From an archaeon (lineage in GTDB: Archaea; Thermoproteota; Nitrososphaeria; Nitrososphaerales; Gagatemarchaeaceae), in NCBI GenBank assembly GCA_021827865.1, contig JAKAUC010000013.1, positions 372,001 through 436,000 on the forward strand: a stretch of DNA of 64,000 nt. Direction: 5' to 3'. The notes under the pieces are model-generated. The model was not told the DNA's origin and searched no databases. It saw only the letters and a list, made by a program, of their open reading frames with translations. Every line of letters begins with the position of its first letter. The first letter of the stretch is position 1. Of this stretch, positions 42,699 to 50,744 are shown in pieces. Position numbers and translations under genes: made by a program.

Positions 42699-43475
42699 TT
42701 ACCCGGCCTGGGGAGCCACCGGCTCCTCTTCCTTGTATCCCGTTATCCAGGTGTAGCCTCTCTCTTCCAGGAGCCTGGAGAGTTCCTCCCCGCCCGACTC
42801 GATCACCTTCCCTTGGAACATCACGTGGACGAACTGGGGCTTCACGTACTTCAGTATCCTCTGATAGTGGGTTATGAGGATGGAGCCTGTCTGCGGACCG
42901 GACACCTTGTTGATCCCCTCGGCCACTATCCTGAGCGCATCTATGTCCAGCCCGGAGTCCGTCTCGTCCAGGACCGCGAACTTCGGCTGCATGAGGGCCA
43001 TCTGGAGGATTTCGGCCCTCTTCTTCTCCCCGCCTGAGAAGCCTTCGTTCAGGTAGCGGTTCAGGAAGGCGTCGTCCATGCTGAGCATCTTCAGCTTCTC
43101 CGCCACCACCTCCTTGAACTCGAATATGGTGGGCGGCTCGGAGCCCGCCGGGCGGGAGTTGTTGTACGCGGCGCGGAGGAAGGAGAACATGCTCACGCCT
43201 TGGACACTGACCGGGTACTGGAACGCGAGGAAGAGGCCCTTCTTCACCCTCTTGTCAGGGGTGAGGCCGACTATGCTCTCGCCGTCGATGAGGATCTCCC
43301 CGGAGGTAACCTGGTACTTGGGGTGCCCCATCACCGTGTAGGCGAGGGTGCTCTTCCCTGAGCCGTTGGGCCCCATCAGGGCGTGGGTCTCCCCCTGGCC
43401 GATGGCGAGGTTGACGCCTTTGAGGATTTCCTTGCCTTCTACGGAGGCGTGGAGGTCCTTGATCTCCAGCTTCAT
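42699..43475 (-). CDS. sufC: Fe-S assembly ATPase SufC
   Basis: A 258-residue ABC ATPase. Walker A is G-P-N-G-S-G-K-S-T, the signature is F-S-G-G-E-K-K-R, and Walker B is F-A-V-L-D-E-T-D-S-G-L-D. It powers the SufBCD complex. A separate promoter is likely: minus-strand cttaaatac near 43500-43508 with a palindrome just upstream. Confidence 0.96.
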   Translation of the reverse strand: MKLEIKDLHASVEGKEILKGVNLAIGQGETHALMGPNGSGKSTLAYTVMGHPKYQVTSGEILIDGESIVGLTPDKRVKKGLFLAFQYPVSVQGVSMFSFLRAAYNNSRPAGSEPPTIFEFKEVVAEKLKMLSMDDAFLNRYLNEGFSGGEKKRAEILQMALMQPKFAVLDETDSGLDIDALRIVAEGINKVSGPQTGSILITHYQRILKYVKPQFVHVMFQGKVIESGGEELSRLLEERGYTWITGYKEEEPVAPQAG

Positions 43476-43513
43476 GGTTGGAGTTGCCGACCGCCAGTTC
43501 GTATTTAAGTATT

Positions 43514-43527
43514 ATAACGTATGTTAT
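43514..43527. promoter_or_regulatory. Operator-like palindrome upstream of sufC
   Basis: ATAACGTATGTTAT matches the sufB site at 13 of 14 positions and is itself an inverted repeat with one mismatched pair. It lies 39-52 bases before the sufC ATG, immediately upstream of the TATA-like box, where a bound protein would block basal factor binding. Confidence 0.7.
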
Positions 43528-43537
43528 CGAGGCCGGG

Positions 43538-44023
43538 CTACCAGAGGTTGCTGACCCTCTTGGCCACCGCCTCGAGGAACTCTTTGTCCACCGACGAGAA
43601 TGCGTCCAGCTGGTCGCTGTCTATGTCTATCTCCCCCACGACCTGCCCCTGGTTCAGGACCGGGACCACTATCTCTGCCCTCGTCGAGAGGAAGCACTGG
43701 AGGTACCGCGGGTCCTTGCCGACATCGGAGACTATCTCCGTCCTCCCCGCCTTGGCGGCGAATCCGCACACTCCCTTCCCGATTGGGATGCGGGTGTGCT
43801 CAGTCGCGGCCGGCCCGGCCCAGGCCTCGAGGACCAGGTCGCCCCCATCCACGGCGTACATCCCCACCCACGAGTAAGTGGGCACGGAGGCGTTCAGGAA
43901 CTTCACGATGGCCTCCCTCGCGGCCTTCCCCCGAGACGAGCCCAGGGCAGAGTCGAGACCGACGAGGACCTCCTTCGCCTGCTCCCTGCCAAGCCTTCTT
44001 GCCGCGGATTTCAACCTGCTCAT
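43538..44023 (-). CDS. Free methionine-(R)-sulfoxide reductase (GAF domain)
   Basis: A 161-residue GAF-domain enzyme that reduces free Met-R-sulfoxide. Cys86 in K-G-V-C-G-F-A-A and Cys110 in Y-L-Q-C-F match two redox Cys positions of fRMsr, followed by A-E-I-V-V-P-V and E-I-D-I-D-S. Placement beside the suf cluster suits an oxidative-stress role. A TATA-like ctaaataac lies about 15-20 bases before the ATG. Confidence 0.85.
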   Translation of the reverse strand: MSRLKSAARRLGREQAKEVLVGLDSALGSSRGKAAREAIVKFLNASVPTYSWVGMYAVDGGDLVLEAWAGPAATEHTRIPIGKGVCGFAAKAGRTEIVSDVGKDPRYLQCFLSTRAEIVVPVLNQGQVVGEIDIDSDQLDAFSSVDKEFLEAVAKRVSNLW

Positions 44024-44053
44024 CCCTACCCTGAGTTATTTAGACGCGACCCC

Positions 44054-44779
44054 TCAGGTCTTGCTTTCTATCAGGTACCTGTAGACCAGCCCGGCTACGA
44101 TGCCGCCAAGCACCGGGCCGACGAGATAGATGTACCAGTACCCGGGGTAGAAACCGGACGCGAGCATCGGACCGAAGGCCCTCGCGGGATTCATTGCCGC
44201 CCCGGTAAGGTTCCCCGCTACGAGGACGTCGGCGACGACGACGAGGCCGATGCCGAGCCCGCCGATGTGAGGGGCCCTGGAGTCGACTGCGGTCCCGTAC
44301 ACTGCGAAGACTAGGACGAAGGTGAGGAGCGCCTCGATGGCGATCCCCTGACCGACGGTGAGGGCGCTGCTGAGGGTCGGGGAGCCCCACTTCACGCTGT
44401 CCCCGAGGACGGAGGGGAACGCCGCCTCCAGCGCCAGGCCTGCGGCCGTCGCCCCCACGAGCTCCGCGACTATGTATGGGACGACGTCCCTGGACTTCAG
44501 CTTCTTTCCAACCCAAAGCCCCAGCGTGACCGCGGGGTTCAGAGCCCCGCCCGAGATCCCCATGGTGGCCGAGATGCCGACGGCGAGCCCCAGTCCGTTC
44601 GCCAGGGCGGCCACGAGCAAAGCGGACGCCGAGTTGGGGCCTATGAGGCTGGCAGCCCCGACCGCGGACCCAGCGCCGACCAGCACGAATATGAAAGTGC
44701 CCACCGCCTCGGCAGCAAGCTTCTTCGACAGGGTCGGGGACGAGGACAAGAACGTTCGGCACCGTCCGAAGAATGCCAC
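44054..44779 (-). CDS. Aquaporin/glycerol-facilitator (MIP) family channel
   Basis: Six hydrophobic helices with both pore motifs: G-G-A-L-N-P-A-V-T and G-A-A-M-N-P-A-R-A-F-G-P. The Arg after the second NPA is present. Residues near the filter look compatible with a water channel but substrate cannot be fixed. GTG 44779 gives 241 residues; a TTG at 44749 fits better to the minus-strand cttaag box near 44786, so the first ten residues are uncertain. Confidence 0.92.
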   Translation of the reverse strand: MAFFGRCRTFLSSSPTLSKKLAAEAVGTFIFVLVGAGSAVGAASLIGPNSASALLVAALANGLGLAVGISATMGISGGALNPAVTLGLWVGKKLKSRDVVPYIVAELVGATAAGLALEAAFPSVLGDSVKWGSPTLSSALTVGQGIAIEALLTFVLVFAVYGTAVDSRAPHIGGLGIGLVVVADVLVAGNLTGAAMNPARAFGPMLASGFYPGYWYIYLVGPVLGGIVAGLVYRYLIESKT

Positions 44780-44837
44780 ACTTAAGAATTCCTTCGCTTC
44801 TTCGGGCCGCTCCGACCCCTCGGCCTGGAATAATTCT

Positions 44838-44846
44838 TATAAACCG
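44838..44846. promoter_or_regulatory. TATA box of thermosome gene
   Basis: The plus-strand cttataaac lies about 25 bases before the thermosome ATG (leaderless spacing). Its reverse gtttataag could also serve the divergent aquaporin gene with a longer leader. Confidence 0.55.
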
Positions 44847-44866
44847 TCGGTTGTATACTGAAACTT

Positions 44867-46507
44867 ATGTCAGCGAATGGACAGCCTGTCATAATTCTGA
44901 AGGAAGGTTCCGGGGAGTCGAGGGGGAGGGAGGCTCAGAGGAACAACGTCGCCGCCGCGAAGCTCATCGCCGAGGTCGTTCGGACTTCACTGGGGCCGCG
45001 CGGGATGGACAAGATGCTCGTGGACTCCATGGGCGATGTGACCATCACCAACGACGGGGCGGCCATGCTGAAGGAGCTTGACGTCCAGCATCCCGCAGCT
45101 AAGATGATGGTAGAGATAAGCAAGGCGACGGACAACGAGGTCGGCGACGGGACGACTTCAGCCGTGGTGGTCGCGGGGGCGCTCCTGGAGAAGGCGGAGG
45201 AGCTGATCAACAAAAACGTGCACCCGGTGGTCGTTGTAGACGGATATGGGAGGGCGGCCGAGAAGGCTCAGGAGATCCTCGAGGCCATAGCCGAGAAGGT
45301 CAACCCTGAGAGCAAGGCGGACCTGCTCAAGATTGCGAACACCAGCATGATGACGAAACTGGTGAACGAGGACTCGCCGCACCTGGCAGGCATAGTGGTG
45401 GACGCCGTGCTCCAGGTCGCTGAGAAGCGAGAAGGAGGGCTTAGGGTGGATATCGACAACGTGAAGGTCGAGAAGAAGCCAGGAGGCGCGCTGACGGACA
45501 CAGAGTTGATCAAGGGGATCATCCTGGACAAGGAAGTCGTCCACTCAGGGATGCCCAAGAGGGTCGGCGAGGCGAAAATCGCCCTGGTCAACTCGGCCCT
45601 CGAGATAGAGAAGACTGAGTTCTCGGCAGAGATTAGGATCAACGACCCCCAGCAGATGCAGCAGTTCATGGACGAGGAGACGAGCATCCTGAAGGGGATG
45701 GTGGAAAAGGTCCAGTCCGCTGGAGCCACCGTCCTGATCTGCCAGAAGGGGATCGACGACCTCGCCCAGCACTTCCTCGCAAAGGGCGGGATATTGACGG
45801 TGAGGCGCGTGAAGGAGAGCGACATGACGAAGCTGGCGAAGGCGACTGGAGCCAGGATAGTAACCAACCTTGACGACCTCAACTCCAAGGACCTTGGGTA
45901 CGCGAAGCTGGTGGAAGAGAGGAAGATCGAGGATGACAAGTGGGTCTTCCTGGAAGGGGCCAAGAACCCGAAGGCCGTGAGCATCCTCGTCAGAGGAGGC
46001 ACCCAGAGGGTGGTCGACGAGGCTGAGAGGGCCCTGCACGACGCGCTGATGGTGACGAAGGACGTCGTGGAGCTCCCGGCTGTGGTCGCAGGGGGAGGAG
46101 CCCCCGAAGAGGAGGTCTCGGTGCAGCTGCGCAGTTGGGCGCAGAAGCTTTCGGGGAGGGAGCAGCTGGCTGCCCTGAAGTTCGCCGACGCCATGGAGAG
46201 CATCCCGCTCACCCTCGCAGAGAACGCGGGCATGGACCCCATCGACACCCAGGTCGACCTCAGGGCGAAGCATGGGAAGGATGGGAAATGGTACGGTGTC
46301 GACGCCCTCAACGGGAAGGTCGCTGACATGTACTCAAAGTCGGTCTGGGAGCCGCTGGCGGTGAAACTCCAGATACTTCGCGCCGCGACGGAGGCAGCGT
46401 CCATGATCCTCAGGATCGACGACGTGATAGCGGCGAGTAAGATGAGGGCGCCCCCGGGCCCGCCAGGAGGCGGCATGGGCGGGATGGGCGGCATGCCGCC
46501 GATGTAG
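44867..46507 (+). CDS. Thermosome (group II chaperonin) subunit
   Basis: A 546-residue ATP-dependent chaperonin subunit. Visible are G-P-R-G-M-D-K-M-L near residue 42, the nucleotide motif E-V-G-D-G-T-T-S-A, V-V-A-G-G-G-A-P-E-E-E in the second half and the Gly/Met-rich tail G-G-M-G-G-M-G-G-M-P-P-M. Monocistronic with a strong TATA box. Confidence 0.97.
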   Translation: MSANGQPVIILKEGSGESRGREAQRNNVAAAKLIAEVVRTSLGPRGMDKMLVDSMGDVTITNDGAAMLKELDVQHPAAKMMVEISKATDNEVGDGTTSAVVVAGALLEKAEELINKNVHPVVVVDGYGRAAEKAQEILEAIAEKVNPESKADLLKIANTSMMTKLVNEDSPHLAGIVVDAVLQVAEKREGGLRVDIDNVKVEKKPGGALTDTELIKGIILDKEVVHSGMPKRVGEAKIALVNSALEIEKTEFSAEIRINDPQQMQQFMDEETSILKGMVEKVQSAGATVLICQKGIDDLAQHFLAKGGILTVRRVKESDMTKLAKATGARIVTNLDDLNSKDLGYAKLVEERKIEDDKWVFLEGAKNPKAVSILVRGGTQRVVDEAERALHDALMVTKDVVELPAVVAGGGAPEEEVSVQLRSWAQKLSGREQLAALKFADAMESIPLTLAENAGMDPIDTQVDLRAKHGKDGKWYGVDALNGKVADMYSKSVWEPLAVKLQILRAATEAASMILRIDDVIAASKMRAPPGPPGGGMGGMGGMPPM

Positions 46508-46516
46508 GTTCTGGAC

Positions 46517-47458
46517 TCAGGTCAGTCTAACGTCAGGGAACCCGGAGGCGGCTCTAGCCGCTTCGTAGAGCGCGCTGGCTACCGCGACGTCTTCGATTGC
46601 AGCGCCCCCGGACTTGAACAGGGTCCGTCCCTCGGGGACCGGGCGCCCCGCGACCACTGCGCCCAATTCTATGGCCGAGTCCCAGGAGAACTTCCCGACC
46701 TGCGCGGCCCTGACCAGGTCCCCATATTCGAACTTGGCCTGGGGGAGGTCGTCCACGACCACCGCCTGGAAGGACGCGACCGCATCTGCAGATATCTCCG
46801 CGTGGGCGGGGACGTTGCCGCCGCAGATATTGGCGTGAGCGACTCCCCCCAGCGCAGCGCCGTCTAGGAAGGGCTCGCGGGACGAGGTGATCGTCGTTGC
46901 CACCACCGCCCCCCTGAGCGCCTCTTCAGGGGAGCCGCAGGCCCTCGCTCGGAAGCCCTTCTCCGCCAGCGCCCGGGCGAATGCCTCGCGGTGCGCGTCG
47001 TTTGGGCTCCACAGGCGTACCTCGTCCACAGACATGACCGACCGGAGGGCGAGGGCCTGGGTCAGAGCCTGCCTCCCCGAGCCGAAGATGGCGACCGTCC
47101 CGGAAGCTTCGCGATAGAGGTATTTCGTCGCGACGGCGGAGGCGGCCCCGGTCCTGAACCTCCCGAGCATGTCCGCCCCCATGACCGCCAGGGGGGTGGA
47201 GTCGGCAGCGTCGAAGAGGACCACCACGAACTTCGTCCCTGACTTCGAGGAGAGGTATGCCTTCAGCCCAGCGCGGCCGAGGTACGGCAAGTTGGCGTGC
47301 ATCACGTTCAGCACCGAAGACGCGCCCCTGGTCCTGGTCCGCATGTAGTTCTCTGCTTCGCCCAGCCCCTTCCTCCTGAAGGCTTCCTCGACGGCGGCCA
47401 CCACCCCGTCCATATCGAGGAGGCCCTCGACGTCCTTCTCTGACAGTATGAGCGTCAA
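46517..47458 (-). CDS. Ornithine cyclodeaminase/mu-crystallin family dehydrogenase
   Basis: A 313-residue NAD(P)-binding protein. The Rossmann motif is V-A-I-F-G-S-G-R-Q-A, preceded by G-R-F-R-T-G-A-A-S-A-V-A. Members act as ornithine cyclodeaminase, archaeal alanine dehydrogenase or other imino-acid reductases; the substrate cannot be told. TTG 47458 overlaps the stop of the small upstream gene (TTGA), better than a start further up in the overlap. Confidence 0.88.
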   Translation of the reverse strand: MTLILSEKDVEGLLDMDGVVAAVEEAFRRKGLGEAENYMRTRTRGASSVLNVMHANLPYLGRAGLKAYLSSKSGTKFVVVLFDAADSTPLAVMGADMLGRFRTGAASAVATKYLYREASGTVAIFGSGRQALTQALALRSVMSVDEVRLWSPNDAHREAFARALAEKGFRARACGSPEEALRGAVVATTITSSREPFLDGAALGGVAHANICGGNVPAHAEISADAVASFQAVVVDDLPQAKFEYGDLVRAAQVGKFSWDSAIELGAVVAGRPVPEGRTLFKSGGAAIEDVAVASALYEAARAASGFPDVRLT

Positions 47459-47706
47459 GCCCGCTGTGTTTCTTCCTTGTGTTCCTCTGCCTCGGGGACC
47501 CCCCACCTGCCCACCCGTGGGAGGTTCTTCGTCCTGAACAGGGCCATCCCCTGCTGGTATCGCTGGAGTTCCACCTCCAAGAACCTGATGTCGGCCATGA
47601 GAGCTGCCGATGACTTCCCGGTCCCCTTCTTCCCCGTCAGCTCCGCAAGCTTGGCCCTCTTCTCATCCAGCATGCGGGCAAGGAGCTGCTCATACTCCGT
47701 GGTCAA
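47455..47706 (-). CDS. Small helical protein of unknown function
   Basis: An 83-residue, charged, mostly helical protein starting at TTG 47706 (L-T-T-E-Y-E-Q-L-L), about 30 bases after a TATA box shared with the divergent DUF371 gene. A G-K-K-G-T-G-K-S-S stretch resembles a P-loop superficially but the protein is too short for an ATPase. It is coupled to the downstream dehydrogenase. I do not recognise a family. Confidence 0.6.
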   Translation of the reverse strand: MTTEYEQLLARMLDEKRAKLAELTGKKGTGKSSAALMADIRFLEVELQRYQQGMALFRTKNLPRVGRWGVPEAEEHKEETQRA

Positions 47707-47733
47707 GGGCTTTCTCGGCCGGCGACTCCTCGA

Positions 47734-47744
47734 AACTATAAAGG
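47734..47744. promoter_or_regulatory. Shared TATA element of DUF371 and small helical gene
   Basis: The core aactataaagg reads as a TATA box in both directions, about 25-30 bases from the DUF371 start (plus) and from TTG 47706 (minus). Confidence 0.5.
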
Positions 47745-47768
47745 CGTTGTCGCAGGGTCGGGGCTGCA

Positions 47769-48233
47769 GTGATGACAATCGGCGGGGAAGCGCAGTCTCC
47801 GCGAGGCAGGGGCGCCGCCAGGGAGGAGGTGAAGTTCCGGGGCCACCCGATGGTGAGGTCTACCCATCCGACCACGTTGGAGGTCACCACAGAAGAGCAC
47901 CTGACAGAGAACGGCGACTGCATCATCGGGGTCGGGGCGGACAAGGGGTGCTCCGGGGTCAGCGAGGCGGTCAAGGAAGGGCTCCGGAGGACAGGTGCGA
48001 GGGTTACGATCAGGATAAGCGTCGGGGGGCATACCTTCCGGGCCGAGGCGCGCGGGGACCCCAGGCTCGAGCTGTCACACCCCCACGACATCGTGATCAG
48101 GAAGAGCGAATTCGTGAGCGACAGGACGCTGGTCCTGGGCGCGAGCGCGGCGGCGAAGGACATCCCCCGGGAGATGGTCAGGCTGCTGAGGGACCCTTCG
48201 ACCACGGGGAGACTCGAGATAGAGGTGGAGTGA
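47769..48233 (+). CDS. DUF371 family protein
   Basis: A 154-residue archaeal protein with H-P-T-T-L-E-V-T-T-E, I-G-V-G-A-D-K-G-C and H-P-H-D-I-V-I-R-K-S, which match the DUF371 family as I know it. Function is unknown. It starts at GTG 47769 or ATG 47772 and its stop overlaps the start of the GHMP decarboxylase homologue (TGATG), so the pair is coupled. Confidence 0.8.
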   Translation: MMTIGGEAQSPRGRGAAREEVKFRGHPMVRSTHPTTLEVTTEEHLTENGDCIIGVGADKGCSGVSEAVKEGLRRTGARVTIRISVGGHTFRAEARGDPRLELSHPHDIVIRKSEFVSDRTLVLGASAAAKDIPREMVRLLRDPSTTGRLEIEVE

Positions 48234-49180
48234 TGGCGGTCAAGCTCAGGGCGGAAGCGTACACCATGCAGGCTCTGGTGAAATATCACGGCCTGAAGGA
48301 CTGGACGCTGAGGCTCCCCTACCACGACAGCATCTCGGTCAACACGACGTGCATGAAGACGGAGGCATCAATCACGGACGCCCAGAAGGGGGGGGTGTAC
48401 ATAGAAGGGAGGCTGAACGAATCCGCCAACTCGCGGCTTCAGGGAGTGGTCGAGAAGCTGGACCCGTCCAAGAGCGTCACCGACTTCAGGATCGACAGCC
48501 GCAACGTCCCCTCTGGGAAGGCGAAGGGGATAGGGTATTCGTCCTCGGCCGGCGCCGCGCTGACCCTCCTCAGCCAGAGGCTCCTCGTCGGGGGCGCCCC
48601 TGACCTTACCAAGCTTTCCAGGACCGCCCGCCTCTTCGCCGCCTCGGCCTCCAGGTCCCTGGTAGGGGGCTTCTCGAGGCTCTACGCGGGGGATGAGGAC
48701 GAGGACACCTACGCTGAGAGGTTCGCAGACGCCAAGGTCATGGACCTGCGCATGGTGATCGTGCCCCTCCCGTCGAGGGTAAGGACCGAGGACGCCCACA
48801 GGGAGGTTCTCACGTCACCTTTCTTCCGTGCGAGGGTCGAGTCCGCCCAGAAGAGGTGCGACGAGATGGAGAGGGCCATCCTTGCGGACGACCTCGACGC
48901 CGTGGGGCGGCTGGCGGAGCGGGACACCCTCGAGTTGCACAGCCTGACCATGACCGGGGACAGCGGTCTCGTAATAATGACAGAGGACTCCATCAGGATC
49001 ATCAGGAAGGTGCGGGAGCTGAGGAGCAGCGGGGTGAAAGCCTACTACTCCATGCAGACGGGGCCGTCGGTCTTCGTCAATACCTCCGAGAAGGACCAGG
49101 GCAAGGTTCTGAACGCTATGGAGAAGCTCGGTTACAGGGCCTACCTCTCCGGTGTCGGGGGGGAGGCGAGGATCCTGTGA
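48233..49180 (+). CDS. Mevalonate (di)phosphate decarboxylase homologue with altered active site
   Basis: A 315-residue GHMP-family protein related to diphosphomevalonate decarboxylase. The N-terminal A-L-V-K-Y-H-G-L-K-D replaces the usual KYWGKRD, the ATP loop is G-I-G-Y-S-S-S-A-G, and S-A-S-R-S-L-V-G-G-F keeps the conserved Arg (141). The usual D-A-G-P-N near the C terminus is Q275-T-G-P-S, so the catalytic Asp is absent. It could be a related kinase, a phosphomevalonate enzyme with a different mechanism, or a non-decarboxylating homologue. mvk and ipk lie at 6107-7764. Confidence 0.8.
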   Translation: MAVKLRAEAYTMQALVKYHGLKDWTLRLPYHDSISVNTTCMKTEASITDAQKGGVYIEGRLNESANSRLQGVVEKLDPSKSVTDFRIDSRNVPSGKAKGIGYSSSAGAALTLLSQRLLVGGAPDLTKLSRTARLFAASASRSLVGGFSRLYAGDEDEDTYAERFADAKVMDLRMVIVPLPSRVRTEDAHREVLTSPFFRARVESAQKRCDEMERAILADDLDAVGRLAERDTLELHSLTMTGDSGLVIMTEDSIRIIRKVRELRSSGVKAYYSMQTGPSVFVNTSEKDQGKVLNAMEKLGYRAYLSGVGGEARIL

Positions 49181-49392
49181 GCCCCGAGGGAAGGACGCTC
49201 CGCGACTACCTTAGCGAACTGGAGAAGACCAAGGCCGGCAAGGACCAGCAGGTGAAGGAGGGTCTTGAGATTTTCATCGGCCTCTGGAAGAGGGCGCTCG
49301 AGAAGGGGGTGGTGGCGGAGTCGGACACCATCGACGCCGCGCTCTCCAAGATAGAAGAGGCAGGGGGCCTCTACCAGGCGGCCGGGGACTAG
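49177..49392 (+). CDS. 71-residue helical protein after the decarboxylase homologue
   Basis: GTG 49177 overlaps the previous stop (GTGA) and the frame ends at TAG 49392. The product is charged and helical (D-Y-L-S-E-L-E-K-T-K; E-I-F-I-G-L-W-K-R-A-L-E). No family is recognised; the coupling suggests a functional link to the DUF371/GHMP pair. Confidence 0.65.
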   Translation: MSPEGRTLRDYLSELEKTKAGKDQQVKEGLEIFIGLWKRALEKGVVAESDTIDAALSKIEEAGGLYQAAGD

Positions 49393-50138
49393 CGGATAGC
49401 TTCTCCGCCGTCGAGCGCTATGATCTGCCCGGTGATGAAGCTGGACTCGTCGCTCGCGAGGAAGAGGGCGAGGCTCGCGGCTTCAGAGGGCTTGCCGAAC
49501 CGGCCCAGCGGGATCGCCTCCATGTAGGAACGCTTCTGGTCCCTGCTCAGCCAGTCGACCCAGGTCGTCTCCATCGACCCGAACGCCATGCAGTTCACCC
49601 TTGTCTTCGGAGCGAGCATCTTCGCCAGCATGCGGGTCATGGACACCACAGCCCCCTTGGCGGAGGCGTAGACCAGGCCCTCGGTGTCGCCCACAAGGGC
49701 AGGGGTGGACGCCACGTTGACGATGGACGAACCCCGCTTCATCAGCCTGACCGCTCCCTTGGTGCAGAGGAAGGCGCCGAAGGCGTCGACAGCGAAGACA
49801 CGCTCCCACATCTCGAGGGTGGTGCCGCCTATGCCGAGGTTCCACAGCTTCGGGTCGGCCAGGCCTGCGACGTTCACAAGGACGTCAAGGCCCCCCAGCT
49901 TCCTTTTCACTTCGACGAACATCGCGTCGACGCTCGACTGGTCGGAGACGTCCGCGTGGACGACGAAGCCCTTCCCCCCGGCGGCCTGAATGGCGTCCAG
50001 GACAGGCTCACCGTGGGGCTTGCCGCCGCGGTGGTTGACCACCACCGTCGCGCCTTCCTTTGCGAATAGCTTTGCTACCTCCGCCCCTATGCCCTGGGAG
50101 GATCCGGTGACCAGAGCCTTCTTTCCATCGAGCCTCAA
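49389..50138 (-). CDS. Short-chain dehydrogenase/reductase
   Basis: A 249-residue classical SDR. The cofactor motif T-G-S-S-Q-G-I-G, N-V-A-G, catalytic Ser in N-V-A-S-T, Y-A-S-A-K and the C-terminal I-T-G-Q-I-I-A-L-D-G-G are present. An N-H-R-G after beta-2 suggests NADP(H) preference. Substrate unknown. Convergent with the 71-residue gene, overlapping by four bases. Confidence 0.92.
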   Translation of the reverse strand: MRLDGKKALVTGSSQGIGAEVAKLFAKEGATVVVNHRGGKPHGEPVLDAIQAAGGKGFVVHADVSDQSSVDAMFVEVKRKLGGLDVLVNVAGLADPKLWNLGIGGTTLEMWERVFAVDAFGAFLCTKGAVRLMKRGSSIVNVASTPALVGDTEGLVYASAKGAVVSMTRMLAKMLAPKTRVNCMAFGSMETTWVDWLSRDQKRSYMEAIPLGRFGKPSEAASLALFLASDESSFITGQIIALDGGEAIR

Positions 50139-50179
50139 GCGGTCCGGCGAGCCCGAGCGCCCGACTTAAGGCTTCGACG

Positions 50180-50692
50180 CTATGGCCGGGGCGCCCTGTC
50201 CCTGGCCGTCTCCCCCGCCGAAGAGTACTGTTTCAGGAACCTTATGTTGAAGAGAGAGGCCTTCGCCGAATTCCTGACCATCTCGTCGGGGTCGGACTCG
50301 GCCTTCATGAGGACATCCTCAGAGTCGGCGCTCCCGACAGACCCGAGGGCCGCCGCTGACTCATGCCTCACAATGGGGTCCCTGTCGTGAACCACAGCCT
50401 CTGCAAGCGCCCTGTTGCCTTCCGATAGCCCGATCTGGCCGAGAGAAAAGGCCGCTTCATGCCTGACCAGGGGGTCGGTGTCGTGCAGGAGCACGTCAGC
50501 CAGGGTAGGCACCGACTTCTCCCCCCCGACTTCGGCGAGGATGCAGACGGCGTGGACGCGCAGGACCAGGCTTGGCTCGCTCTTCAGTACCTCGATGAAA
50601 TACGACTCGTCCTTCCGCTCCCAGGCCTCTTCCATCCCTCTCATGACCCTCATCGCGTGGGCTTCGTCGTCGACCACGGTGCTGGTGTACAA
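50180..50692 (-). CDS. HEAT-repeat protein
   Basis: A 170-residue protein made of PBS-lyase-type HEAT repeats: D-T-D-P-L-V-R-H-E-A-A-F-S-L-G-Q-I-G and D-R-D-P-I-V-R-H-E-S-A-A-A-L-G-S-V-G are two clear ones, with degenerate flanking repeats. It resembles deoxyhypusine hydroxylase-like HEAT proteins but lacks the paired His-Glu iron sites, so I call only a binding scaffold. TTG 50692 follows tttatagg by about 27 bases. Confidence 0.85.
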   Translation of the reverse strand: MYTSTVVDDEAHAMRVMRGMEEAWERKDESYFIEVLKSEPSLVLRVHAVCILAEVGGEKSVPTLADVLLHDTDPLVRHEAAFSLGQIGLSEGNRALAEAVVHDRDPIVRHESAAALGSVGSADSEDVLMKAESDPDEMVRNSAKASLFNIRFLKQYSSAGETARDRAPRP

Positions 50693-50744
50693 CTTCGCGA
50701 AGCCGGCCCGGCTCGGCCTATAAACGAAGCGCAGGCGGACGGGG

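Noticed and set aside
47590-47640. GKKGTGKSS in the 83-residue protein as a P-loop ATPase.
   Set aside because: The protein is too short and lacks a Walker B or any other ATPase element; the match is probably chance in a Lys/Gly-rich loop.
50180-50692. HEAT-repeat gene as deoxyhypusine hydroxylase.
   Set aside because: The paired His-Glu iron-binding motifs are missing and the protein is too short, despite the dhs gene in this window.
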